From Legionellales bacterium UBA4722 (GTDB lineage: Bacteria; Pseudomonadota; Gammaproteobacteria; DSM-16500): 6,946 nt of DNA. The notes under the pieces were generated by a model. It was not told where the DNA came from, ran no database searches, and was given only the letters and a program-made list of their open reading frames with translations. Shown here one piece after another: positions 1-6,713 of this stretch. The position numbers and the translations under genes were made by a program. Position 1 is the first letter of the stretch, and each line of letters begins with the position of its first letter. The stretch covers positions 8,475-15,420 of the forward strand of contig DHJK01000029.1 in the NCBI GenBank assembly GCA_002404295.1, written 5' to 3'.

Positions 1-54
1 AAAAGCACCCCTCACCCGTCGCTCCGCGCCGACCTCTCCCACAAGGGGAGAGGT
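1..54. repeat. Intergenic repeat fragment with a CTCTCCC/GGGAGAG hairpin
   Basis: The segment ends in an inverted repeat: ACCTCTCCC (32-40) pairs perfectly with GGGAGAGGT (46-54) around a 5-nt loop. The C/G-rich stretch before it (CCTCACCCGTCGCTCC) resembles a degenerate dispersed repeat found between genes in many proteobacteria. The left end is cut by the window edge. No T-tract follows the stem, so it does not look like an intrinsic terminator. The 10-mer CTCACCCGTC at 11-20 recurs at 4277-4286, at the outer edge of the large inverted repeat. Hairpin and 10-mer are seen directly; membership of a dispersed family is inferred from resemblance. Confidence 0.5.
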
Positions 55-121
55 TGCTAAGCAATATTAGCTTTTTCACACGGACGCGCTTCTTCATCCC
101 AGTGAAATTTTGGATGTTCCT

Positions 122-1135
122 ATGACCGATCTCGACACCCTAGTAAACCAAGCCAAAACCGAAATCCAAGCCTCTAATGATTTAAAAACACTCGATGATT
201 ATCGTGTTCACTACCTAGGTAAAAAAGGTCAGTTAACCGAGTACCTAAAAACCCTAGGCCAACTCCCCGCTGAAGAACGCCCCATCTTTGGCCAAAAAGT
301 AAATATCGCCAAACAACAAATTCAAGAAGTGATCGAACAACGCGTTTCACTTTTGCAACAAAATCAAGTCGCTCAACAATTGGCAGCTGAATCCATTGAT
401 ATCACCTTGCCCGGCCGTGGTCAGTCAGCTGGCAGCATCCACCCTGTGACACAAACGCGAGATCGAATTGAAGCGTTGTTTACCCAAATGGGATTTGCAA
501 TCGTTGAAGGCCCTGAAATCGAAGATGATTTTCATAATTTCGCAGCACTGAATATGCCACCCTTGCATCCGGCCCGCGCAATGCAAGACACTTTTTATTT
601 TGCAGATGAAACATTACTGCGAACTCAAATGTCGCCAGTCCAAATACGCGTCATGAAAAGCACGCCACCACCCTTGCGTATCATCGCTATGGGACGAGTC
701 TATCGTCGTGATTTTGATATCACCCATACGCCGATGTTTCATCAAGTTGAAGGCTTGATGATTGATGAAAATAGTAGTTTTTCTGATTTAAAAAGTATTC
801 TTACCTCATTTTTACAAGCTTTTTTTGAAAAGCCAGTACCTGTTCGTTTCAGGGCATCCTATTTTCCTTTTACAGAGCCCTCAGCCGAAGTCGATATAGG
901 TTGTTTAAATTGCGAAGCCCAAGGCTGCAGAATATGTAAAAACACAGGCTGGTTAGAAGTATTAGGCGCAGGCATGGTTCATCCAAATGTCCTGCAAGCA
1001 GTCGGCATTGATAGCGAACGTTACACAGGCTGGGCATTCGGTGCGGGGCTCGATCGTTTAACAATGTTGCGTTATCGCATTGCTGATTTACGCTATTTAT
1101 TTGAAAATGATATACGTTTTTTAAGGCAGTTTTAA
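122..1135 (+). CDS. pheS: Phenylalanyl-tRNA synthetase alpha subunit
   Basis: This is the catalytic subunit of the cytoplasmic alpha2beta2 class II enzyme that charges tRNA-Phe with phenylalanine using ATP. From the chosen ATG it has 337 residues (E. coli PheS 327). The N-terminal ~85 residues are the coiled-coil arm that binds tRNA. The catalytic core carries motif 2 (GRVYRRDFDITHTPMFHQVEG, about 191-211), SYFPFTEPSAEVD, and motif 3 (AFGAGLDRLTMLRY, about 305-318). The alanine of WAFG matches E. coli Ala294 in the Phe pocket. A CxxC-x4-CxxC insert (Cys261, 264, 269, 272) replaces a short loop of the E. coli protein. I chose ATG 122 because MTDLDTLV aligns with E. coli MSHLAELV and a weak TGGA lies 7 nt upstream; an in-frame TTG at 110 would add four residues. 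pheT follows after 1 nt. No promoter was found in the short upstream region. Confidence 0.97.
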   Translation: MTDLDTLVNQAKTEIQASNDLKTLDDYRVHYLGKKGQLTEYLKTLGQLPAEERPIFGQKVNIAKQQIQEVIEQRVSLLQQNQVAQQLAAESIDITLPGRGQSAGSIHPVTQTRDRIEALFTQMGFAIVEGPEIEDDFHNFAALNMPPLHPARAMQDTFYFADETLLRTQMSPVQIRVMKSTPPPLRIIAMGRVYRRDFDITHTPMFHQVEGLMIDENSSFSDLKSILTSFLQAFFEKPVPVRFRASYFPFTEPSAEVDIGCLNCEAQGCRICKNTGWLEVLGAGMVHPNVLQAVGIDSERYTGWAFGAGLDRLTMLRYRIADLRYLFENDIRFLRQF

Positions 1136-1136
1136 T

Positions 1137-3527
1137 ATGAAGCTGAGTGAATTATGGCTGCGAGAATGGGTTGATCCCGCGTTAACAACGGATGAGGTCG
1201 CTCAAAAATTGACTATGTGTGGTGTAGAAGTAGAATCTATAACACCTGTTGCAGAAAAATTTTCAAATGTCGTGATCGCGCAAATAATAAGTATAGAAAA
1301 ACATCCGGAAGCAGATCGCTTACATGTTTGCCAAGTCAATGTGGGTCAACCTGAACGTTTAACCATTGTTTGTGGTGCTAAAAATTTAAAACTACAAATG
1401 AAAGTACCCGCGGCCTTAGTTGGTGCAGAATTACCGAATAATATAAAAATTACTCGAAGCAAATTACGTGGCGTTGTTTCAGAAGGCATGCTTTGCTCAG
1501 GCCGTGAATTAACCTTAACAGAAGATTCAAATGGCATACTGGAACTTCCAGTTGACGCACCCCTAGGGCAGAATGTCTGGGATTATTTAAATTTATCTGA
1601 TCGAATTATAGATTTATCTATTACACCCAATCGCGGTGATTGTTTAAGTGTGCAGGGTATGGCTAGAGAAATCGCTGCTATCACAGCATGTGATATTAAA
1701 CCACACACCATCCCTACGATTGAATCTACCGTCTCTGATAAGTTATCTATCACCGTGCTTAATGCAGCAGAGGCATGCCCTCGTTATGCAGGACGTGTTA
1801 TCACCCATGTGAAAGCAGATACACTCACCCCTGTTTGGTTACAAGAACGTTTACGCCGCAGCGGTATTCGCAGCATTAACGCTATTGTAGATGTGATGAA
1901 TTATGTGATGCTTGAGCAAGGCCAGCCCATGCATGCGTTTGATTTGCAAACAATATCAGGTGGTATTCAAATACGCTTTGCAAAGGCGACCGAAGAATTA
2001 ACATTATTAGATAATCAGCGGGTTAAATTAAATCAAGACACACTCGTTATTGCGGATGACACACAACCGTTAGCGATTGCAGGTGTGATGGGTGGATTGG
2101 ATTCAGGTGTGACATTGCAAACTCAGTCTATCTTTCTTGAGAGTGCTTTTTTCCAACCCCACTGTATTACACGTACGCGACAAAAATATAATCTGGGCTC
2201 TGAATCATCTCATCGCTTTGAACGTGGGATTGACCCAACATTGCAAGTAAGCGCTCTAGAACGTGCGACTGCATTAATAGTAGAAATTGCTGGCGGTCAA
2301 GTGGGGCCAATTGTTGAGGTCACTCAGCAAACGTATTTACCCAAACGCGCAATTATTTCACTGCGCAGTGCAAGAATTCATAAAATTTTAGGTTTTACGA
2401 TTGAAGATGCAACGATTGAAACCCTGTTGCAACGCCTACATTTTATTTGCGAAAAAAATTCAACAGGCTGGCAAGTCACGGTTCCCGTGTTTCGTTCCGA
2501 TGTTTCACTTGAGGTCGATTTGATTGAAGAAATCATCCGATTATATGGCTATGAACATGTGCCATTACGTCAAGCGATCGCACCCTTGCAACTCAATACG
2601 AATGCTGAAACTAAATTAGATTTATCTCATTTTCGCCGCACACTTTGTGAGTTAGGCTACCATGAAGTCATCACCTATAGTTTTGTGAATGAAAAACACC
2701 AACAACTTTTTGATCCTGTAAATCAGCCAAAAGCCTTGATAAATCCTATCACGGCAGAGATGTCTGTGATGCGCACTAACCTTTGGTCAGGGTTAATGGA
2801 AGCACTACTTTATAATCAAAACCGTCAACAACCACGCGTACGCTTCTTTGAAACAGGATTACGTTTTGTGCCACAACCCGCAGAAGCTGGCGTATTTGCG
2901 CAGCAAAAAGTCATTAGCGGCATAGTGAGTGGTGCTGCATTACCTGAGCAATGGGGTGTGCCAACTCGCGCAGTTGATTTCTTTGATTTAAAAGGCGATC
3001 TTATACATCTGATCGGCCTGACAATGGCCGCACATGAATTTGAGTTTAAGCCGGGTGTACACGCTGCATTACACCCAGGACAAACGGCAGAAATTTGGCG
3101 CGCAGGGCGTTTAGTGGGTGTATTAGGTGCATTACATCCTAGTATTGCTCAGGAACTAGACACGAATGGCAAAGTTCTTCTGTTTGAATTATTGTTCGAT
3201 GAATTAACGAATGCGCATGTGCCTTTCGCCACTGAACTTTCCAAGTTTCCAGAGATCCGACGAGATATCGCAATCTATGTAGATCAAACTGTACCATCTC
3301 AACGAATTCAGGATACAATAGTTGATGTGGGCGGGGAATTGTTGAAGGAAGTCAACGTGTTCGACGTTTATCAGGGTAAGGGAGTTCCACCCAACCAGAA
3401 AAGCGTAGCATTAGCCTTGACCTTGCAACATACTTCACGCACTCTATTAGATGAAGAGGTTGCAGCTATCATGGATCGCGTGATATCTGCTCTTATACAG
3501 AGGTTCGCTGCTGAATTAAGGGGCTAA
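1137..3527 (+). CDS. pheT: Phenylalanyl-tRNA synthetase beta subunit
   Basis: This is the large partner of PheS; it binds tRNA-Phe and hydrolyses mischarged Tyr-tRNA-Phe. Its 796 residues match the usual length (E. coli 795). Domains in order: EMAP-type tRNA-binding domain (about 39-148), B3/B4 editing domain (about 211-385), B5 DNA-binding-like domain (about 400-475, with VDLIEEIIRLYGY), a catalytic-like core, and a C-terminal FDX-ACB anticodon-binding domain (about 702-796, starting LSKFPEIRRDIAIYVD). Editing-site residues can be placed: His266 in QPMHAFD and Glu335 in FLESAFF match E. coli His261 and Glu334. Ser355 stands where E. coli has Thr354, a conservative change that keeps the hydroxyl. 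The ATG lies 1 nt after the pheS stop, with AAGG (1123-1126) inside the pheS end as ribosome site, which implies co-translation. No break or frameshift is seen. Confidence 0.98.
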   Translation: MKLSELWLREWVDPALTTDEVAQKLTMCGVEVESITPVAEKFSNVVIAQIISIEKHPEADRLHVCQVNVGQPERLTIVCGAKNLKLQMKVPAALVGAELPNNIKITRSKLRGVVSEGMLCSGRELTLTEDSNGILELPVDAPLGQNVWDYLNLSDRIIDLSITPNRGDCLSVQGMAREIAAITACDIKPHTIPTIESTVSDKLSITVLNAAEACPRYAGRVITHVKADTLTPVWLQERLRRSGIRSINAIVDVMNYVMLEQGQPMHAFDLQTISGGIQIRFAKATEELTLLDNQRVKLNQDTLVIADDTQPLAIAGVMGGLDSGVTLQTQSIFLESAFFQPHCITRTRQKYNLGSESSHRFERGIDPTLQVSALERATALIVEIAGGQVGPIVEVTQQTYLPKRAIISLRSARIHKILGFTIEDATIETLLQRLHFICEKNSTGWQVTVPVFRSDVSLEVDLIEEIIRLYGYEHVPLRQAIAPLQLNTNAETKLDLSHFRRTLCELGYHEVITYSFVNEKHQQLFDPVNQPKALINPITAEMSVMRTNLWSGLMEALLYNQNRQQPRVRFFETGLRFVPQPAEAGVFAQQKVISGIVSGAALPEQWGVPTRAVDFFDLKGDLIHLIGLTMAAHEFEFKPGVHAALHPGQTAEIWRAGRLVGVLGALHPSIAQELDTNGKVLLFELLFDELTNAHVPFATELSKFPEIRRDIAIYVDQTVPSQRIQDTIVDVGGELLKEVNVFDVYQGKGVPPNQKSVALALTLQHTSRTLLDEEVAAIMDRVISALIQRFAAELRG

Positions 3528-3529
3528 GT

Positions 3530-3853
3530 ATGGCACTCACGAAAGCGGATATTGCTAATTGTATCTTTGATGAGATAGGCTTGAGCAAGCGTGAAGCAAA
3601 GGAAATCGTAGAACTTTTTTTTGATCAGATCTGCGACGCGTTAGCGAAAGGTCAACTGGTAAAAATTTCTGGATTTGGTAATTTTGAGCTGCACGATAAA
3701 GGCGAGCGCCCAGGACGAAATCCAAAAACAGGCGAGATGATTCCTGTTTCTGCGAGGCGAGTTGTTACTTTCCGCAGCGGTCAGAAATTGAGAGCACGTG
3801 TGGAAGTGTATGCAGGGAAGAAAGGACATGGCACTGAATCAGAACAAGGTTAA
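3530..3853 (+). CDS. ihfA: Integration host factor alpha subunit
   Basis: IhfA pairs with IhfB (not in this window) to form IHF, a nucleoid protein that bends DNA sharply and assists replication, recombination and transcription. The protein has 107 residues against 99 in E. coli and aligns from the start (MALTKADIANCIFDEIGLSKREAKEIVELFF). The DNA-binding arm RPGRNPKTGE contains Pro65, the residue that intercalates into the minor groove, and RRVVTFRSGQKLRARVE follows. The C-terminal tail (YAGKKGHGTESEQG) is longer than in E. coli and is charged and probably flexible; its codons overlap the next gene's start. AAGGGG at 3518-3523 lies 6 nt before the ATG, and only 2 nt separate it from pheT. The same pheST-ihfA order holds in E. 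coli. The RPGRNP arm and overall match favour IhfA over IhfB or HU. Confidence 0.97.
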   Translation: MALTKADIANCIFDEIGLSKREAKEIVELFFDQICDALAKGQLVKISGFGNFELHDKGERPGRNPKTGEMIPVSARRVVTFRSGQKLRARVEVYAGKKGHGTESEQG

Positions 3854-4211
3854 TAAGCTTAAATTAGGTAACGATGAAACCTTGCCAACCATACCGGAAA
3901 AACGGTATTTTACTATTGGTGAGGTTGCGATTTTGTGTGCTTTGAAGCCCCATGTTTTGCGTTACTGGGAGCAAGAGTTTACAAAATTAAAACCCGGGAA
4001 AAGACGGGGTAATCGGCGTTATTATCAATATGAAGATGTATTGATGGTGCGTCAGATTCGAAAGCTATTGTATGAAGATGGATTTACCATTGAAGGTGCG
4101 CGGACTCAGTTGTCAGGTGGTGTGGTTGACGTGAATAAACCGACGCCGCGAGATCCAATTGTAAGCCAATTAATCGCAGAGCTTGAAAGTATGCTAGAGA
4201 GTTTGAAGTAA
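3828..4211 (+). CDS. MerR-family transcriptional regulator of the ihfA-linked type
   Basis: A short MerR-type DNA-binding protein of 127 residues from the chosen start. The winged helix-turn-helix lies at about 27-66: TIGEVAILCALKPHVLRYWE is the helix-turn-helix and KRRGNRRYY the wing. A dimerisation helix follows (VLMVRQIRKLLYEDGFTIEGARTQL) and a short acidic tail. No cysteine-rich metal site and no drug-binding domain are present, so the effector, if any, is unknown. It closely resembles the small MerR-like protein encoded just after ihfA in Pseudomonas and other gammaproteobacteria; I do not know its targets. ATG 3828 was chosen because AGGGA (3814-3818) lies 9 nt upstream and the reading begins much as in relatives; an in-frame GTG at 3798 would add ten residues without similarity. 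It overlaps the end of ihfA by 26 nt, suggesting translational coupling. Confidence 0.93.
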   Translation: MALNQNKVNKLKLGNDETLPTIPEKRYFTIGEVAILCALKPHVLRYWEQEFTKLKPGKRRGNRRYYQYEDVLMVRQIRKLLYEDGFTIEGARTQLSGGVVDVNKPTPRDPIVSQLIAELESMLESLK

Positions 4212-4271
4212 GAAAAAAATTCCATTACACTAGCCTCTCTCCAAAGAGGGGACAGCAAGGAAGAAAAAAAT
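4210..4271. repeat. 11-bp direct repeats flanking a 40-bp segment with a small hairpin
   Basis: AAGAAAAAAAT occurs at 4210-4220 (starting in the stop codon of the MerR-type gene) and again at 4261-4271. Between them lie 40 bases with a weak hairpin, CCTCT (4234-4238) with AGAGG (4245-4249). The layout resembles a small insertion with an 11-bp target duplication, but both copies are A-rich, so chance or slippage is possible. The repeats are seen directly; the insertion model is inference. Confidence 0.4.
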
Positions 4272-4282
4272 AACTGCTCACC

Positions 4283-4396
4283 CGTCATTGCGAGCGGGAG
4301 CGAAGCAACCTAGGCTTTTCAAGCGCTGCTTCCAAGCATCCGCTTTCTAATCAGCCCTGAAAAGCCTAGGTTGCTTCGCTCCCGCTCGCAATGACG
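4283..4396. repeat. Perfect 39-bp inverted-repeat element (REP- or MITE-like)
   Basis: The arms 4283-4321 and 4358-4396 are exact reverse complements over 39 bases, separated by 36 bases. Each arm starts at its outer end with CGTCATTGCGAGCGGGAGCG and continues GAAGCAACCTAGG. The spacer has an inner hairpin: AGCG (4322-4325) with CGCT (4341-4344), and TGCTT (4327-4331) with AAGCA (4334-4338). The outer motif resembles widespread intergenic repeats of the GTCATTGCGAGC...GAAGCAA kind. There is no transposase, so it would need to be moved in trans. It lies between the MerR-type gene and the tRNA. A stem this long could block or terminate transcription, but no T-tract directly follows either arm. 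Confidence 0.8.
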
Positions 4397-4443
4397 AGGG
4401 TAATAATGAGAGTGAGTAGAGTTTTACAAAAAAAACTATAAAA

Positions 4444-4517
4444 CGGGGCGTGGCGCAGCCTGGTAGCGCACTTGCTTGGGGTGCAAGTGGTCGCCGGTTC
4501 AAATCCGGCCGTCCCGA
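4444..4517 (+). tRNA. tRNA-Pro, anticodon GGG
   Basis: A full cloverleaf of 74 nt can be drawn. The acceptor stem CGGGGCG/CGTCCCG has seven pairs including one G-T. The D arm is GCGC-loop-GCGC. The anticodon stem CTTGC/GCAAG encloses TTGGGGT, giving anticodon GGG for CCC and CCU codons. The T arm is GCCGG-TTCAAAT-CCGGC. The C1-G72 pair and A73 are proline identity elements. The next bases are TCA, not CCA, so the CCA end is not encoded and must be added by tRNA nucleotidyltransferase after trimming. A run of six T at 4525-4530 might assist termination, but no separate hairpin precedes it. The position after ihfA and the MerR-type gene matches the order I recall in pseudomonads. No good promoter of its own was found. 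Confidence 0.97.
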
Positions 4518-4553
4518 TCAATAATTTTTTAGCTAACAAAGGAATGATCTTCT

Positions 4554-6209
4554 GTGGAAAAGATCTGGCTGGAGAGTTACCCTAAAGGTGTTCCTACAGA
4601 AATTAATCCTGATTCGTATCAGTCTCTCGTTGAAATGTTTGAGCAAATCTGTGCTCAGTATAGTCAAAAACCCGCTATTTATAATTTTGGTGTAACGCTG
4701 ACTTATCAGCAATTTGATGAGTATTCAAAAGCGGTTACTGCCTATTTGCAAAACACTCTACATCTTAAGAAAGGCGACCGTATTGCGGTCATGTTACCGA
4801 ATATTCTGCAATATCCTATTGTTGTTTTAGGTGCTTTGCGTGCAGGGTTGATTGTTGTGAATGTCAATCCACTTTATACCGCGCCTGAACTTATACATCA
4901 AATTGATGATGCTGGCGCGCAAACGATTATTGTACTCGCTAATTTTGCAAAGACAGTGGAACAAGCACTGTCTTCCACACCTTTGAAAAATATTATTGTT
5001 ACAGAGTTAGGTGATTTATTTCCTCGAGCCAAAGCCTGGTTTTTTCATTTTTATTTTAAATATATCAAACGAAAATTACCTGAAATCACTATTTCGAATG
5101 TGATTAATTTTAAAGACGTGATAGCGCAAGGTGCGAAACTCCCGTTGCAACATGTCTCGCTTCACGACCACGATATTGCATTTTTGCAATATACCGGTGG
5201 TACAACAGGTGTTGCGAAAGGCGCCATGCTTTCACATCGTAATATGCTTGCGAATGTGTTACAGGTAGAAGCATGGTTTAGCCCGGTGTTTATGCCAGGT
5301 AAAGAAATTATGATTACAGCGTTGCCGCTGTACCATATTTTTTCTTTGATGGCGAACTTCTTGTTTATTTCAAAAATAGGTGGTTTAAGTGTGTTGATTA
5401 CCAATCCGCGTGATGTGTCGCAGATGGTGTCAGAGATTGCTAAATTTAAATTTTCAATCGTGATCGGTGTGAATACATTATTTAATGCATTATTAAATCA
5501 TCCGCGGTTTTCTAACGTTGATTTTAGTGCGTTGAAAATTACGTTAGGCGGCGGTATGGCTGTGCAGCGTGTAGTCGCTGAGAAATGGCAAGTAGTCACC
5601 GGGACGCCATTATTGGAAGCGTATGGGTTAACAGAGACATCACCCGGTGTGACAATTAATCCGGTGAACTTAAAAGCATATAATGGAACGATAGGATTAC
5701 CTCTTCCTTCTACGGATGTTGCTATTTTAGATGATGATGGTAATGAGCTGCCTTTAGGGCGCTCTGGTGAGTTAGCTGTTAAAGGCCCGCAAGTGATGCG
5801 TGGGTATTGGCAAAATCCATTGGAAACACAGAAGGTATTTACCAAAGCTGGCTGGTTGCTGACGGGTGATATTGCTTCAATAAATCCACATGGGTATGTA
5901 TCAATTTTAGAACGTAAAAAAGATATGATTTTAGTTTCTGGGTTTAATGTTTATCCAAATGAAATTGAAGATGTATTGATGCATATGCCGGGGGTGCTGG
6001 AGGTGGCGGTGATTGGTATACCTGATGAGCATACTGGGCAGGCGGTTAAAGCATTTATTGTGAAAAAAGAACAAAGTTTAACGGCAGAGGATGTTTTGAA
6101 GTTTTGTAGAGAAAGTTTAACAGGTTATAAACTGCCTAAAAATATTGAATTTCGTGATTCGTTGCCTAAGTCGAATGTGGGTAAAATCTTGAGAAGAGCG
6201 TTAAGATAA
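4554..6209 (+). CDS. fadD: Long-chain fatty acid-CoA ligase
   Basis: FadD activates long-chain fatty acids (fatty acid + ATP + CoA to acyl-CoA + AMP + PPi) at the inner face of the cytoplasmic membrane, pulling imported fatty acids into beta-oxidation or lipid synthesis. The 551 residues align throughout with E. coli FadD (561). The ATP/AMP P-loop YTGGTTGVAKG is at 213-223, YGLTE at 357-361, and the fatty-acyl signature GWLLTGD...LERKKD at about 433-457. The C-terminal domain carries SGFNVYPNEIED (462-473) and the catalytic lysine Lys544 in PKSNVGK. The start is GTG: an in-frame TGA at 4545-4547 excludes a longer form, AAAGGA lies 10 nt upstream, and the first residues match E. coli MKKVWLNRYP. 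It ends about ten residues earlier than E. coli, losing only a variable tail. It starts 36 nt after the tRNA and shows no promoter of its own. Confidence 0.96.
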   Translation: MEKIWLESYPKGVPTEINPDSYQSLVEMFEQICAQYSQKPAIYNFGVTLTYQQFDEYSKAVTAYLQNTLHLKKGDRIAVMLPNILQYPIVVLGALRAGLIVVNVNPLYTAPELIHQIDDAGAQTIIVLANFAKTVEQALSSTPLKNIIVTELGDLFPRAKAWFFHFYFKYIKRKLPEITISNVINFKDVIAQGAKLPLQHVSLHDHDIAFLQYTGGTTGVAKGAMLSHRNMLANVLQVEAWFSPVFMPGKEIMITALPLYHIFSLMANFLFISKIGGLSVLITNPRDVSQMVSEIAKFKFSIVIGVNTLFNALLNHPRFSNVDFSALKITLGGGMAVQRVVAEKWQVVTGTPLLEAYGLTETSPGVTINPVNLKAYNGTIGLPLPSTDVAILDDDGNELPLGRSGELAVKGPQVMRGYWQNPLETQKVFTKAGWLLTGDIASINPHGYVSILERKKDMILVSGFNVYPNEIEDVLMHMPGVLEVAVIGIPDEHTGQAVKAFIVKKEQSLTAEDVLKFCRESLTGYKLPKNIEFRDSLPKSNVGKILRRALR

Positions 6210-6218
6210 AGATTCTCT

Positions 6219-6704
6219 TTACCAGGCACATGCAGGGCCGAAATTATTTTCACAATTTAACACCGCACGTCCCGATGGCGTCTCCATCTGAAATTCCCAA
6301 TATCCATTATTATAAAGAAAATAGGCTGATGTTTTCCCATCCATATTGATTTTTTTCATTAATGCAAAATGATTATCAGGAAACGATTGCTGGTAATAGG
6401 AACAAACAACCTGAGCAGTATGTATTGGGTCAGTTGCATGAATAACATTATCAAGATATATTGTTGCGCGCTCATGTCTATAATTTGTATTAGTCGATAA
6501 GTGAATGGTATAGGGATCTTGTATCTCCCAACCTGAAGGGGCAACTGGCCGACCACCTATCCACTTGGAAAGGAATGACGGAAAATAAATGTTATATCTT
6601 TCAAAAGGGATAGATTCTGGAGGGGGGCAGGTCTCTGCTTGTCCTGCTATGGGTAAAAAAATTAATCCTGCAAAAATGGTTCCGCATACATTAAGCTTGC
6701 TCAT
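6219..6704 (-). CDS. Uncharacterised small secreted protein with four cysteines
   Basis: I do not recognise this gene with confidence. From the chosen start it encodes 161 residues. Residues 1-23 (MSKLNVCGTIFAGLIFLPIAGQA) form a signal peptide with a GQA cleavage site and no lipobox, so the product is probably periplasmic or exported. The mature part has Cys26 right after cleavage (ETCPPP), Cys101 (VVCSYY), Cys151 and Cys159 (PACAW at the end), enough for two disulfides. It is rich in Tyr, Asn and Trp (ten Tyr after cleavage), with no further membrane segment, and looks like a compact beta-rich domain. The TCPPPESI opening and the central VCSYY recall small DUF3757-type proteins of gammaproteobacteria, a weak memory-based suggestion. 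The ATG at 6704 has GAGGAG 9 nt upstream and puts the signal peptide at the N-terminus; an in-frame ATG at 6821 would add 39 residues in front of it. It is convergent with fadD, 9 nt apart. Confidence 0.8.
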   Translation of the reverse strand: MSKLNVCGTIFAGLIFLPIAGQAETCPPPESIPFERYNIYFPSFLSKWIGGRPVAPSGWEIQDPYTIHLSTNTNYRHERATIYLDNVIHATDPIHTAQVVCSYYQQSFPDNHFALMKKINMDGKTSAYFLYNNGYWEFQMETPSGRAVLNCENNFGPACAW

Positions 6705-6713
6705 GCCATGGCT

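Noticed and set aside
32..54. Hairpin as intrinsic terminator of an upstream gene
   Set aside because: The 9-bp stem is good, but it is followed by TGCTAAGC rather than a T-tract; more likely part of a dispersed repeat.
110..121. TTG at 110 as the start of pheS
   Set aside because: It adds four residues without counterpart in E. coli PheS and has no ribosome site; ATG 122 aligns with the usual N-terminus.
3641..3829. 62-codon minus-strand open frame across ihfA
   Set aside because: Fully antisense to the conserved IhfA body, low-complexity translation, no ribosome site noted.
4106..4288. 60-codon minus-strand open frame overlapping the MerR-type gene and the inverted repeat
   Set aside because: Starts in the repeat region and runs antisense to a conserved gene; no family resemblance.
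4283..4396. CRISPR repeat or complete insertion sequence
   Set aside because: Only two arms in inverted orientation, no repeated spacer units, and no transposase reading frame inside the 36-base centre.
4438..4443. TATAAA as the -10 box of tRNA-Pro
   Set aside because: It touches the first base of the tRNA, so transcription would start inside the mature tRNA; no matching -35 box is seen.
5162..5404. 80-codon minus-strand open frame inside fadD
   Set aside because: Antisense to the ATP-binding region of FadD, with no supporting signals.
5498..5845. 115-codon open frame on the minus strand inside fadD
   Set aside because: It lies wholly antisense to conserved FadD motifs, has no ribosome site of note, and its translation resembles no protein family; it is a shadow of the fadD codons.
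6359..6556. 65-codon minus-strand open frame inside the secreted-protein gene
   Set aside because: Same strand but a different frame from the gene with a signal peptide and strong Shine-Dalgarno; hydrophobic but without a ribosome site.
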